Source: JAAYQA01 sp964510345
GTDB taxonomy: Bacteria; Bacillota; Clostridia; Tissierellales; Peptoniphilaceae
DNA length: 64,000 nucleotides
NCBI GenBank assembly: GCA_964510345.1
Contig: CAZEBB010000001.1
Coordinates: 1-64,000, forward strand
Direction of reading: 5' to 3'
The notes under the pieces were generated by a model, which saw only the letters and a program-made list of their open reading frames with translations, ran no database searches and was not told where the DNA came from. Each line of letters starts with the position of its first letter. Positions within the stretch are counted from its first letter, which is position 1. A program made the translations under genes and the position numbers. Positions 43,694 through 51,885 of this stretch are shown in pieces.

Positions 43694-44254
43694 ATGCAAC
43701 CTGAGCTTGAAATCAAGGTACTGGGAATCGAGGTGCAGGAATTTGAACAGCGCATTCTCGATTCCGGCGGTATCTTCATCGGTCATGAGCGACAAGAAAA
43801 CCTGCTTTTTGCACCTGAGGCATTAAAGAATACACATTCCTATCTTCGAATACGGAAAGTAGATGATCTTTCGAACCAAACGCAATACGCGGAACTTACG
43901 TTGAAAGAAAATACCGAATGTGAGCATATGAGGGTCAATCACGAGTATACGGTGCCGTTGGAAGACCCTGAGATAATGATACAAATCCTGACAAAAATCG
44001 GATGCGGCGTTCCGGAAGGCGCAAAAAAATACCGCAAAAGATATCAATTGCTTTCAGCAATCGTAGAAATCGATCAATGGGAGGAGGATGCGTATCCTGA
44101 TCCTTACGCGGAAATCGAAGTCGAATCTGCGGACGATCTGCAGGCTGTACTGATGCTCTTACAAATCACTCCGGATCAGGTATCCACACAATCAATCAAA
44201 CAATTGATGGATGAAAAGAGCGCGTCTGCGCGGGAGGAGCCATGCAAAAGCTAA
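43694..44254 (+). CDS. CYTH domain protein
   Basis: A 186-residue protein with the CYTH (adenylate cyclase IV/thiamine triphosphatase) signature ELEIKV at residues 4-9 and later charged strand motifs (YLRIRKV, AELTLKENTE, YRKRYQL, DPYAEIEVES). CYTH enzymes bind triphosphates with a tunnel of acidic and basic residues. The exact activity, triphosphatase or cyclase, cannot be read from sequence. The start is ATG at 43694, two bases after the nagB stop. The 3' end overlaps the transporter gene. Confidence 0.85.
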   Translation: MQPELEIKVLGIEVQEFEQRILDSGGIFIGHERQENLLFAPEALKNTHSYLRIRKVDDLSNQTQYAELTLKENTECEHMRVNHEYTVPLEDPEIMIQILTKIGCGVPEGAKKYRKRYQLLSAIVEIDQWEEDAYPDPYAEIEVESADDLQAVLMLLQITPDQVSTQSIKQLMDEKSASAREEPCKS

Positions 44255-45468
44255 GTCGGGTAGAAAAGAGTTGGATACTGTACGATTGCGGGAATTCCGC
44301 ATACTCAATGGCGATTACGACGGCTTTATTGCCCATCTACTTCGGTATGTTTCGCCAAGATTCGGGAATGGACTTAGGCTATTTCAATTCGCTTGCCAGC
44401 ATTATGATTGCGATTTTAAGCCCGATTCTCGGAACGATCGCCGACTATAAGGATAAAAAGAAGCGCTTCTTTGTGTTCTTTGCCGCTCTGGGAATTTTAT
44501 GTACCGCTGCCTTGGCGGTCGTCCCATTTGGCAATTGGAAGGCGCTCGTCGTACTCTATATGCTGACCGCGGTCGGATTTTCCGGAGCCAATGTCTTTTA
44601 TGATTCATTTCTGGTCGACGTAACCTCCAATGAGCGGATGGACTCCGTATCTGCGGCGGGCTTCGCCTACGGTTATATCGCGAGCATCATCCCCTTTGGC
44701 ATATCGCTTGCTGTCGTCTATTTTGTGGGGATGGATAAAGCGCTGGGATACCAGCTCGGTTTTCTGATCACCTCCCTATGGTGGGGTGCGTTAACGATAC
44801 CGATGCTCCGTCAGGTCAGGCAAAATTACTATATTGAACCGGTCCCTAACCCTGTGGGAACGTCCTTTAAACGCCTGTATGGGACGTTTAAAGATATCCG
44901 CCAATACAAGATTGTCTTCACATTCTTAATCGCGTATTTCCTATATATCGACGGAGTGGACACGATCATTAAAATGGTGGTGCCCTATTCTTCCGCAGTG
45001 TTGGGGCAGGAGCTCAATATGTTTGTGCTTCTTGGAATCTTGATGATCATTCAGGTCATCGCATTTCCCTGTGCATTGTTGTACGGAAAGCTCTCTCGTA
45101 AATATGGAGCCCGTAAGATGATCGTCGTGGGAATCATCACGTACATTTTTTCCGTCGGATTTGCCACATTCATCAGTAGTATTACGCATATCTTCATCCT
45201 GGGCGCCATGATCGGGTCAGCGCAAGGGGGGATACAGGCGTTGAGTCGTTCGTATTATGCGAAAATCATTCCGAAAGAGAACTCCAACGAATTTTTCGGC
45301 TTCTACAATATCTTCGGAAAGTTCGCAGCGATCCTCGGCCCGTTCATCATGGCGGTCATTACGGATCTCACGGGTAATCCAAGGTACTCAATCTTGGGAA
45401 TCCTCCCGCTGTTTATCGCAGGACTGCTCATTTTCTTGTCACTGCCGAAAGAGACATCCGAATCATAA
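44242..45468 (+). CDS. MFS transporter, UMF1/Atg22-like
   Basis: A 408-residue membrane protein with about 12 helices. The N-terminus SWILYDCGNSAYSMAITTALLP is the UMF1 family mark (W-x-YDxGNSA). Loop motifs IADYKDKKKRF and GKLSRKYGARKM fit the major facilitator fold. Substrates of the bacterial family are unknown. GGGAGGAG precedes the ATG, and a strong terminator follows the stop. Confidence 0.9.
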   Translation: MQKLSRVEKSWILYDCGNSAYSMAITTALLPIYFGMFRQDSGMDLGYFNSLASIMIAILSPILGTIADYKDKKKRFFVFFAALGILCTAALAVVPFGNWKALVVLYMLTAVGFSGANVFYDSFLVDVTSNERMDSVSAAGFAYGYIASIIPFGISLAVVYFVGMDKALGYQLGFLITSLWWGALTIPMLRQVRQNYYIEPVPNPVGTSFKRLYGTFKDIRQYKIVFTFLIAYFLYIDGVDTIIKMVVPYSSAVLGQELNMFVLLGILMIIQVIAFPCALLYGKLSRKYGARKMIVVGIITYIFSVGFATFISSITHIFILGAMIGSAQGGIQALSRSYYAKIIPKENSNEFFGFYNIFGKFAAILGPFIMAVITDLTGNPRYSILGILPLFIAGLLIFLSLPKETSES

Positions 45469-45503
45469 AAAATGCACTGACGATCAAACGTCAGTGCATT
45501 TTT
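45468..45503. terminator. Strong bidirectional terminator
   Basis: A perfect 15-base stem, AAAAATGCACTGACG (45468-45482) against CGTCAGTGCATTTTT (45489-45503), around ATCAAA. It serves both the transporter gene and the convergent small gene. Confidence 0.95.
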
Positions 45504-45507
45504 CTGT

Positions 45508-45693
45508 TTATCTTCTATTTTCGTCGTCAACCCATGATTTCGCTTCTTCTACGGCATCATCCGAAGGGATGGCAACGTTTGAATCTTCCAAGTGGCATTC
45601 TGTATCGCTGTAAACGTCCGATTGAGGTTTTGTTTTATCGCCCTCTGTTTGATTTCCACAACCACACTTGTTCTTTACGTCTTTTTCGTTCAT
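45508..45693 (-). CDS. Small acidic Cys-containing protein, 61 residues
   Basis: A minus-strand gene with AAAGGAGATC before its ATG and a terminator right after its stop. The protein starts MNEKDVKNKCGCGNQ and ends with IPSDDAVEEAKSWVDDENRR; it is hydrophilic and acidic with three Cys. The C-terminal pattern recalls a small clostridial protein family annotated as spore surface protein, but I cite that from memory and it needs a search. No spore gene is nearby. TACAAT at 45715-45720 (minus) may be its -10 box. Confidence 0.75.
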   Translation of the reverse strand: MNEKDVKNKCGCGNQTEGDKTKPQSDVYSDTECHLEDSNVAIPSDDAVEEAKSWVDDENRR

Positions 45694-45804
45694 GAGTGAT
45701 CTCCTTTATGATTTATTGTACCGCTACTTAAGTTATATCCCATTCGTACTGAGTTCAAACACGAATACGCGTTTTTTGCTATACTTAATGATGAGGTGAT
45801 TTCG

Positions 45805-46398
45805 ATGAATGACGTGATAAAACTAATCAATTTCTCAATACAATTAGACGATATGAAAAAAGTGCTCCGCCAAACCCAATTGATCGGCTCTGAGCAATAT
45901 GAGGACGACGCACAGCATTCTTATCATATCGCCTCCATGGCAATCCTCATGCAAAAGTATGCAAAGCAGCCGATTGATCTTGAAAAAGCACTCACAATGC
46001 TGCTGTTTCATGACGTCGTCGAGCTCAAAGTCGGCGATACATTTTGTTATGATGCCAATGGGCAAAACGGCAAATTTGAACGGGAACACGAGGCGGCGAA
46101 GAGCTTATATGGGCAGTTGCCGGCAGACATCGGAGACAAACTATTACGACTTTGGTTGGAATTTGAAGAGAGAGAAACACCGGAAGCTAGGTTTGCCAAT
46201 GCACTGGATCGAGCACAACCGATCTTTAACAATTACTATGGCGGCGGAGGCAGTTGGAAACGGCACGGAGTGCGATACTCCCAAGTGCTCCGGCGGATTG
46301 ACCCCGTTCAGGACGGATGTCCGGAACTGTACAGTGCGATTCTCGCCTTAGTGGACGATGCGGTTGCCAAGAAGTGGATCATCGATGATACGGAATAA
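45805..46398 (+). CDS. HD-domain hydrolase, YfbR-like
   Basis: A 197-residue HD phosphohydrolase. Metal ligands lie in DDAQHSYHIASMA (His about residue 36), LLFHDVVELKVGD (about 70) and the later Asp in ANALDRAQPI (about 134). YfbR-type enzymes act on deoxynucleoside 5'-monophosphates. ATG at 45805 has GAGGTGA upstream; a GTG at 45796 is within that site. TATACT at 45780-45785 may be a -10 box. The pilus-type ATPase gene starts three bases after the stop. Confidence 0.85.
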   Translation: MNDVIKLINFSIQLDDMKKVLRQTQLIGSEQYEDDAQHSYHIASMAILMQKYAKQPIDLEKALTMLLFHDVVELKVGDTFCYDANGQNGKFEREHEAAKSLYGQLPADIGDKLLRLWLEFEERETPEARFANALDRAQPIFNNYYGGGGSWKRHGVRYSQVLRRIDPVQDGCPELYSAILALVDDAVAKKWIIDDTE

Positions 46399-46401
46399 GA
46401 C

Positions 46402-47562
46402 ATGATAGAAAATTTTGACGCAAAAGAACAACTGGAAAGATTCCTGCAAGCGGCCGTCAAAGGGCATGCGAGTGACTTGCATCTGGAGCCGTATGCCGAT
46501 CACTACCGCGTACGAATGCGCGTCGATGGCGGCTTGCTGATCCTTCATGAAGGACCGCTCGATCAGTTCTCCTCACTGATGAACAGACTCAAAGTCCTAT
46601 GCAAAATGGATATCGCGGAGCGACGAAAAACTCAAGACGGCGGGTTTCGCGTGTCCTATGATGAGGCGAGTATCGATTTTCGCGTATCGGTGGTACCTGT
46701 TATGGACGGTGAGAAGGCGGCGATTCGTATTTTAGATCACACCGGGATCGATTTGCTCTATCAAAGCCTTGGATTTACAGAAAAACATTGGTCGGACCTA
46801 CTGCATCTCGTCGAACGAAAAAGTGGTCTACTATTGCTCTCCGGCCCCACCGGCTCAGGAAAGACCACGACACTGTACACATTATTGACGCATCTCAATC
46901 GGGAGGATCGCCACATTATCACCTTGGAAGATCCCATCGAGTATCGAATTCGCGGTGTGAATCAAATTCAGGTGAATGAAAAAACCGGTCTCACGTTTTC
47001 TTCCGGACTAAGGGCCGTGCTCCGACAGGACCCGCAAATTATCATGGTGGGAGAGATTCGTGACCGCGAAACGGCGGAAATTGCGGTTAGAGCGGCGATC
47101 ACAGGGCATCTTGTCCTGTCAACACTCCACACCAATGACAGCCATACCGCTGTGATTCGGCTGCGCGATATGGGCATCGAACCGTACTTAATCGCAGCCT
47201 CTTTAATCGGCGTGTCTTCGCAACGTCTTGTCAAGAAATTGTGCTCCCATTGCAGGCGAGAGATTTCTTTGGATCCACTGAAGTCTGCATTGTATCGTTC
47301 AGTCGGCCTTCCTACGCTTCCTACATCGGTCTATGAAGCGGTCGGATGCCCGAAGTGCCGCGGGGGGTATGGAGGGAGAGTGGCGATCGCTGAGGTATTG
47401 CCGATAACGGAGTGTTTGCGAGAAGGTATTGTCAATACGGAGTCTCTGCGCCAATTGCGCGACCGTTCTCCGGAATTCCGTCCCATGGTCCTCGACGGCC
47501 TGGAAAAGATCGGCCAAGGGATTACGGATCATAAAGAAGTATTTGGAGCTCTTCATGGATAA
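46402..47562 (+). CDS. Type II secretion/competence ATPase (GspE/ComGA-like)
   Basis: A 386-residue secretion ATPase. Walker A GPTGSGKTTT (about residue 150), Asp box TLEDPIEYRI, Walker B QIIMVGEIRDRETA, His box TGHLVLSTLHTND, and a C-terminal Cys4 zinc site CSHC...CPKC. It lacks the long N-terminal domain of PilB and is close in length to ComGA. It pairs with the GspF-type gene, which overlaps it by eight bases. No pilin, prepilin peptidase or secretin gene is in the window. Confidence 0.9.
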   Translation: MIENFDAKEQLERFLQAAVKGHASDLHLEPYADHYRVRMRVDGGLLILHEGPLDQFSSLMNRLKVLCKMDIAERRKTQDGGFRVSYDEASIDFRVSVVPVMDGEKAAIRILDHTGIDLLYQSLGFTEKHWSDLLHLVERKSGLLLLSGPTGSGKTTTLYTLLTHLNREDRHIITLEDPIEYRIRGVNQIQVNEKTGLTFSSGLRAVLRQDPQIIMVGEIRDRETAEIAVRAAITGHLVLSTLHTNDSHTAVIRLRDMGIEPYLIAASLIGVSSQRLVKKLCSHCRREISLDPLKSALYRSVGLPTLPTSVYEAVGCPKCRGGYGGRVAIAEVLPITECLREGIVNTESLRQLRDRSPEFRPMVLDGLEKIGQGITDHKEVFGALHG

Positions 47563-48634
47563 ACAAGCCATTCGTCTCGATACAAAGAAATCTCGTCGCA
47601 AGCTTTCTACGCAATCGACACTGCTCTTTATTCGTCAATTACGAGTCTTGCTCGAAGGCAATTTGCCGATTGTGCAGTCCCTGGACATTTTGTCTGCCAG
47701 TGGTGCCAATCAAAAAATTCGTGATGTGACGCAACAATTACATCAAAGTACATTGGAGGGGTCGATGTTATCGGAGGCCATGGAAAGAACCGGCGCATTT
47801 TCTCCCGTTTTCGTGTCCATGATAAAAGCCGGGGAAGAGAGCGGAACGTTAGCAACGGTTCTCTCCAATTACGGACGCACCATAGAAAGAAATTATGAAC
47901 TCAGAAAGAAGCTGCAAACAGCCCTCGTCTATCCGGTGATTCTGAGTATCGTTTCGCTGATCGTACTCGCATTCTTGCTGACAAATGTCGTTCCTTCTTT
48001 TGTACGCCTATTTTCAGAATCAAGTGTGACTTTGCCTTTGCCCACGCGCATACTGCTCACCGTCAGTGAAGCTTTAGCCAACTGGGGCCTCTACATACTC
48101 GCAGGTCTTTTACTCCTTACTTTGATCGGGTGGTTGCTTGCACGCTCCCCAAAAACACGAGTCAACGTCCAAAAGATGCAGCGGAGAATCCCATTTTTCC
48201 GATCATTAGACCGCGACATACAGTCGGCAAAAATTGCAGGGATGATGGCTTTATTCTTGGACAGCAATGTGAATCTGCTTCATTTCTTGCAGATCATGGC
48301 TCACGGTACGACGAATGCATGGCAACGATCTGTTCTTATGGAAGCGCACGATGCGATCGTCGCAGGCGATTCCGTTCATTCCGCATTTGGGCGAACGGAC
48401 TATTTCAGTCCCGTGTTTATCGGAATGATTCGCATCGGCGAGGAGTCCGGTCAACTCTCGTCCGTCATGGGTTCGATCTCTACCTATCTGGATATGGAAG
48501 CGGAGTTAAAACTACGGCGTGCAATGTCGTTGCTGGAGCCTGTGTTAATCATCGTGATGTCTGTCGTCGTGGGCTTTATCGTACTATCGATCACATTGCC
48601 AATGTTTGAAATGATCCATCTGTATGACATTTAA
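47555..48634 (+). CDS. Type II secretion/competence membrane protein (GspF/ComGB-like)
   Basis: A 359-residue inner-membrane platform protein with two tandem T2SSF domains, each with the family pattern (FIRQLRVLLEGNLPIVQSLD; SAKIAGMMALFLDSNVNLL), and three hydrophobic helices (about 130-150, 175-200, 330-350). GSGQL-type Glu motif appears twice as MIKAGEESGTL and MIRIGEESGQL. The start is ATG at 47555; the frame is open upstream within the ATPase gene. It should anchor the pseudopilus motor. No pilin gene follows; efp does. Confidence 0.9.
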   Translation: MDKQAIRLDTKKSRRKLSTQSTLLFIRQLRVLLEGNLPIVQSLDILSASGANQKIRDVTQQLHQSTLEGSMLSEAMERTGAFSPVFVSMIKAGEESGTLATVLSNYGRTIERNYELRKKLQTALVYPVILSIVSLIVLAFLLTNVVPSFVRLFSESSVTLPLPTRILLTVSEALANWGLYILAGLLLLTLIGWLLARSPKTRVNVQKMQRRIPFFRSLDRDIQSAKIAGMMALFLDSNVNLLHFLQIMAHGTTNAWQRSVLMEAHDAIVAGDSVHSAFGRTDYFSPVFIGMIRIGEESGQLSSVMGSISTYLDMEAELKLRRAMSLLEPVLIIVMSVVVGFIVLSITLPMFEMIHLYDI

Positions 48635-48657
48635 AACGTGATATTCCGCTCTTCTTC

Positions 48658-48686
48658 TTGTATCCTATTTCGTTCATTGGTATAAT
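48658..48686 (+). promoter_or_regulatory. Promoter of efp
   Basis: TTGTAT (48658-48663) and TATAAT (48681-48686) are 17 bases apart, 34 bases before the efp ATG. This separates efp from the secretion genes. Confidence 0.75.
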
Positions 48687-48719
48687 TTAGCTGTATGAAT
48701 GGTAGGAGGGATGCACAAT

Positions 48720-49277
48720 ATGATCGCAGCAAGTGAATTCAGAAAAGGGGTCACATTCGAAATGGATGGGGATGTGTACCAGATCGTAGATTTTCAGCAC
48801 GTAAAACCCGGAAAAGGAGCGGCTTTTGTCAGAGCCAAAATTCGCTCGGTTATGGGAGGCGGCTCGAAAGAGATCACCTTTAACCCCAATGATCGATACC
48901 CGAAAGCGCGGATCGACTCAAAGGACATGCAGTATCTTTACAATGACGGCGAGTTGTACTATTTCATGGATCAGGAAAGCTATGACCAGATCCCTCTGGA
49001 AAAAGAAGCGGTTGAAGATGCAATCCTCTACATTAAAGAAAACGACTATGCAACCATTCGTTTTTATCAAGGTAAAGCATTTGAAGTTTCTCCACCGAAC
49101 TTTGTAGAGCTCACCGTTGCACAGACGGAACCCGGAGTCAAGGGCGACACCTCATCCGGCGGTACCAAGCCCTGTACATTAGAAACCGGAGCGGTCGTTT
49201 TGGTCCCACTCTTCGTCAACGAAGGGGATGTGATCAAGATCGACACGCGAACCAACGAATATCTATCGAGAGTATAG
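48720..49277 (+). CDS. efp: Translation elongation factor P
   Basis: A 185-residue protein with the three-domain EF-P fold. The N-terminal KOW domain ends in the modification loop HVKPGKGAAFVRAK (Lys about residue 32-34), then NPNDRYPKARID and the C-terminal S1-like domain with GDTSSGGTKPCTLETGA. EF-P relieves ribosome stalling at polyproline. ATG 48720 gives the family start MIAASEFRKG with GGAGGG upstream; ATG 48711 is in frame and cannot be excluded. Confidence 0.95.
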   Translation: MIAASEFRKGVTFEMDGDVYQIVDFQHVKPGKGAAFVRAKIRSVMGGGSKEITFNPNDRYPKARIDSKDMQYLYNDGELYYFMDQESYDQIPLEKEAVEDAILYIKENDYATIRFYQGKAFEVSPPNFVELTVAQTEPGVKGDTSSGGTKPCTLETGAVVLVPLFVNEGDVIKIDTRTNEYLSRV

Positions 49278-49286
49278 GAGGATAAG

Positions 49287-49637
49287 ATGCAATACTTGTA
49301 TCAGAAAATTTCGTACCTGCGCGGGATTTCCGACGGTCTGAAGATCGACGAAACCACCGATGATGGGAAACTGTTTCTCAACATTATCGATACGTTAGAA
49401 GAGATTGTCGACACGATGGACGCCATCGTTCAATCGCAAGAAGATTTGGAAGACTATGTATCGTTTATCGATGAAGACTTGACCGATGTAGAAGAAGAAC
49501 TCTATGGCGTCGACTTCGACGATGATTTTGATGATTTCGACGACGACTTTGAAGACTATGAAGATTTCGACGACGAATTCGACGAGGTCGTACCATTTGA
49601 AGTAGAAGAAGACGACAAAGAAGCGCAAGATCAATAA
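49287..49637 (+). CDS. CD1247-type clostridial protein with acidic repeat tail
   Basis: A 116-residue protein. The N-terminal 75 residues (YLYQKISYLRGISDGLKID, then helix-forming acidic segments) match a clostridial family that usually lies after efp. The C-terminal part is an Asp/Phe/Glu low-complexity tail (about 76-108) built of DFDD-type units, ending in EEDDKEAQDQ. Family members often have a Cys zinc ribbon there; none is present here. Function is unknown. A terminator follows. Confidence 0.8.
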   Translation: MQYLYQKISYLRGISDGLKIDETTDDGKLFLNIIDTLEEIVDTMDAIVQSQEDLEDYVSFIDEDLTDVEEELYGVDFDDDFDDFDDDFEDYEDFDDEFDEVVPFEVEEDDKEAQDQ

Positions 49638-49647
49638 TGCACCGATG

Positions 49648-49675
49648 GAGGGGGCTTGCGAGCCCCTTCTTTTTC
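49648..49675 (+). terminator. Terminator after the acidic protein gene
   Basis: AGGGGGCT (49649-49656) pairs with AGCCCCTT (49661-49668) around TGCG, followed by CTTTTTC. Confidence 0.85.
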
Positions 49676-49688
49676 TGGGAGGTAAGTT

Positions 49689-50030
49689 ATGAACCAAGGA
49701 TTTAGTGGCGGTCGCGTTAAGATCGCAAACGACATTCTCGCCAAGATTACGAGAGAGGCGAGTCTGGAAGTGAAAGGTGTTGCCGAAGTCGTAACCGGTC
49801 ACGATTTTGTATCCTACGAAAAATTCGCGACTACGGATAGTGCGAAGGGAATCAAGATCGCTGCCAAAGACGGACAACTCCGCATTGATATTCGTATCAT
49901 CACAACGGGCGCAGAGGATCTCGCCAAAACCGCGGAAGGCGTACAACAAAATGTCGCTGAAAAGCTGGAAGTGATCACCGGGCTACGCGTTGTGGAAGTC
50001 AACGTCTTTATTGAAGCTATCGCCAGGTAG
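49689..50030 (+). CDS. Asp23/Gls24 family envelope stress protein
   Basis: A 113-residue protein with the Asp23 pattern: VKIANDILAKITREASLEVKGV at the N-terminus and VQQNVAEKLEVITGLRVVEVNVFIEAI at the end. Family members attach near the membrane and are induced by envelope or alkaline stress. In clostridia it commonly precedes nusB, as here. GGGAGG precedes the ATG. Confidence 0.92.
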   Translation: MNQGFSGGRVKIANDILAKITREASLEVKGVAEVVTGHDFVSYEKFATTDSAKGIKIAAKDGQLRIDIRIITTGAEDLAKTAEGVQQNVAEKLEVITGLRVVEVNVFIEAIAR

Positions 50031-50037
50031 TGAAACG

Positions 50038-50472
50038 TTGACATCGATACCTGCAAAAAGCTGGACGGAACGCTCAGAAGGTCGAAAATGGGTCATGAAG
50101 TTCTTATATGCGATGAATATGATCGAGGATTATGACCTGGCGCTCATTCCGGATTGGCTGAGTGATTTTGAAGTGCCCGAAGAATTGCACACGTTCATCA
50201 TCGATTCGATGACATCGACTGTGAAGCATTTAGAAGCGATTGACGAACACATTATCCAATATGTGAAGGGTTGGGAGTACTCCCGCATACCGAAGATCGA
50301 TAAGGCGATCCTTCGACTCGCGACCAATGAGATTCTTTACGATGAGCGAATCCCGGTTGGCGCTTCCATCAATGAAGCGGTAGAACTGAGTAAAACGTAC
50401 AGCAATGAAAATTCGTATCGCTTTCTCAACGGGATCTTAGGAAATATCGCCCGGCAAGGAGAGTCGGAATGA
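50038..50472 (+). CDS. nusB: Transcription antitermination factor NusB
   Basis: A 144-residue all-helical protein that binds boxA RNA with NusE during rRNA transcription. Family marks are the N-terminal RSEGRKWVMKFLYAMNM region and the C-terminal AILRLATNEILY with VGASINEAVELSKTYSNENSYRFLNGIL. TTG at 50038 is chosen: it is the first start after the asp23 stop, with AGGTAG upstream; the frame is open further but inside asp23. It overlaps xseA by four bases. Confidence 0.88.
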   Translation: MTSIPAKSWTERSEGRKWVMKFLYAMNMIEDYDLALIPDWLSDFEVPEELHTFIIDSMTSTVKHLEAIDEHIIQYVKGWEYSRIPKIDKAILRLATNEILYDERIPVGASINEAVELSKTYSNENSYRFLNGILGNIARQGESE

Positions 50473-51680
50473 ATCCGATTACCGTATCTGAACTCGGAAA
50501 CTACATTAAACAAATTCTCCGAAACGATATCATATTAAGCAATGTCACAGTGAGTGGAGAGCTGAGCAGCTTTTCACTAACGGCAAAGGGGCATTGCTTT
50601 TTTACCATTAAAGATAAAGACGCGACGCTCAAGTGCGCGATGTTTCGAAAGGTACCTGATGCGTCGTTGTCTCAATCGATCGGAATGGAAGTGGTCGTTA
50701 CGGGAGCGGTCAACGCTTATACGGCAACCAGCACGTATCAACTGGTCGCTACGCAAGTGGAGCGAAGACAACCCGGAGCCCTATATATGGAATTAGAGAT
50801 GCGCAAGCAAGCCCTTCAAAAAGAAGGATTGTTTGATCGTGACAAAAAGCGGCCAATCCCGGGATTGCCGTCTCGGATCGCGATCATCACATCGCCCATG
50901 GGGGCCGCCATTCATGACCTCATCCATATTATTCAAAGGCGTTCTCCGATGACCACCATCGAGCTGTACCCTGTCATGGTGCAAGGGAAGTCCGCACCGG
51001 AGTCAATGATCAGAGCGCTGGAGTATTTCAATGGACGAGATGATATCTCTACCGTCATCATAGGCCGCGGTGGAGGTTCTTTTGAGGATTTGTATTGCTT
51101 TAATGACGAAGATTTAGTGCGCGCGGTGGCGGCTAGCCGCCACCCGATTATTTCCGCTGTAGGTCATGAATCGGATTCCGTACTCACAGACTATGCCGCC
51201 GATTTTCGTGCAGCGACGCCGACAGCCGCCGGCGAGTTTGCGACGCGTGTCGACGTGGAGCTGAAATCTGAACTCTCGCAATGCGCAGAGAGAATGCAAC
51301 GTATCGTCGATCATTTATGGACCGATGAGAGCGACTACCTGTATGCGATTTCTGAAGCACTATTGCGACAAAATCCGATGCAACGCATGGAACATCAACA
51401 AACGACACTGAATCAACTCAAACAGTCACTCATCCAATGGGCACACTCGTCTCGTGACAAGTGGTCACATCAGCTTGAGAAACTTGAACTTCGATTGCAA
51501 GCATCGAATCCCAACGGGATATTACAAAAAGGATATGCGATCGTACAAAAAGAGGACCGTGTCATTACTGATGCGAGCGAGGTTGCACCGGGAGATCATA
51601 TCTCCGTGCGTTTCCAATCGTCGCAGCTCACGGCAAGCGTGCAAAGCGTTTCCAAGAAGGGAGAAGAGGATGGAGTTTAA
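50469..51680 (+). CDS. xseA: Exodeoxyribonuclease VII large subunit
   Basis: A 403-residue nuclease subunit. OB-fold N-terminus (VSGELSSFSLTAKGHCFFTIKDKDA), then the catalytic domain with ITSPMGAAIHD, GRGGGSFEDLYCFNDE (about 198-213), AVGHESDSVLTDYAADFRAATPTAAGE (about 230-256), a coiled-coil region and a C-terminal GYAIV segment. ATGA overlap with nusB and an 11-base overlap with xseB show coupling. Confidence 0.95.
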   Translation: MNPITVSELGNYIKQILRNDIILSNVTVSGELSSFSLTAKGHCFFTIKDKDATLKCAMFRKVPDASLSQSIGMEVVVTGAVNAYTATSTYQLVATQVERRQPGALYMELEMRKQALQKEGLFDRDKKRPIPGLPSRIAIITSPMGAAIHDLIHIIQRRSPMTTIELYPVMVQGKSAPESMIRALEYFNGRDDISTVIIGRGGGSFEDLYCFNDEDLVRAVAASRHPIISAVGHESDSVLTDYAADFRAATPTAAGEFATRVDVELKSELSQCAERMQRIVDHLWTDESDYLYAISEALLRQNPMQRMEHQQTTLNQLKQSLIQWAHSSRDKWSHQLEKLELRLQASNPNGILQKGYAIVQKEDRVITDASEVAPGDHISVRFQSSQLTASVQSVSKKGEEDGV

Positions 51681-51885
51681 GGATTACGAGAAAAATGTTG
51701 ACAAATTGAAAGAGATGATCGCAGAACTCGAAAAAGGCGAAATGAGCCTCGACGAGAATCTGACCATGTACAGAAACGGCATGAAACTCTACCGTGAGTT
51801 GGAAGAATGCCTTAACAACTCGAAAGGGGAGCTTTTATCGATACAAGAAGGCGTCGCTAAGCCGCTCCTTTGGGAGACCGAGTAA
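51670..51885 (+). CDS. xseB: Exodeoxyribonuclease VII small subunit
   Basis: A 71-residue helical protein starting MEFKDYEKNVDKLKEMIAEL, with LEKGEMSLDENLTMYRNGMKL, the family core. It assembles on the XseA coiled coil. The ATG at 51670 follows GGGAGAAGAGG; the frame is open further upstream inside xseA. Its stop codon shares one base with the ispA start. Confidence 0.95.
   Translation: MEFKDYEKNVDKLKEMIAELEKGEMSLDENLTMYRNGMKLYRELEECLNNSKGELLSIQEGVAKPLLWETE

Noticed and set aside
45740..45780. GAGTTCAAAC resembling a tRNA T-loop
   Set aside because: No cloverleaf or acceptor stem can be built around it.
49500..49600. Tandem-repeat-like GAC/GAT/TTC-rich DNA
   Set aside because: It is explained by the Asp/Phe-rich coding sequence; units are not exact repeats.
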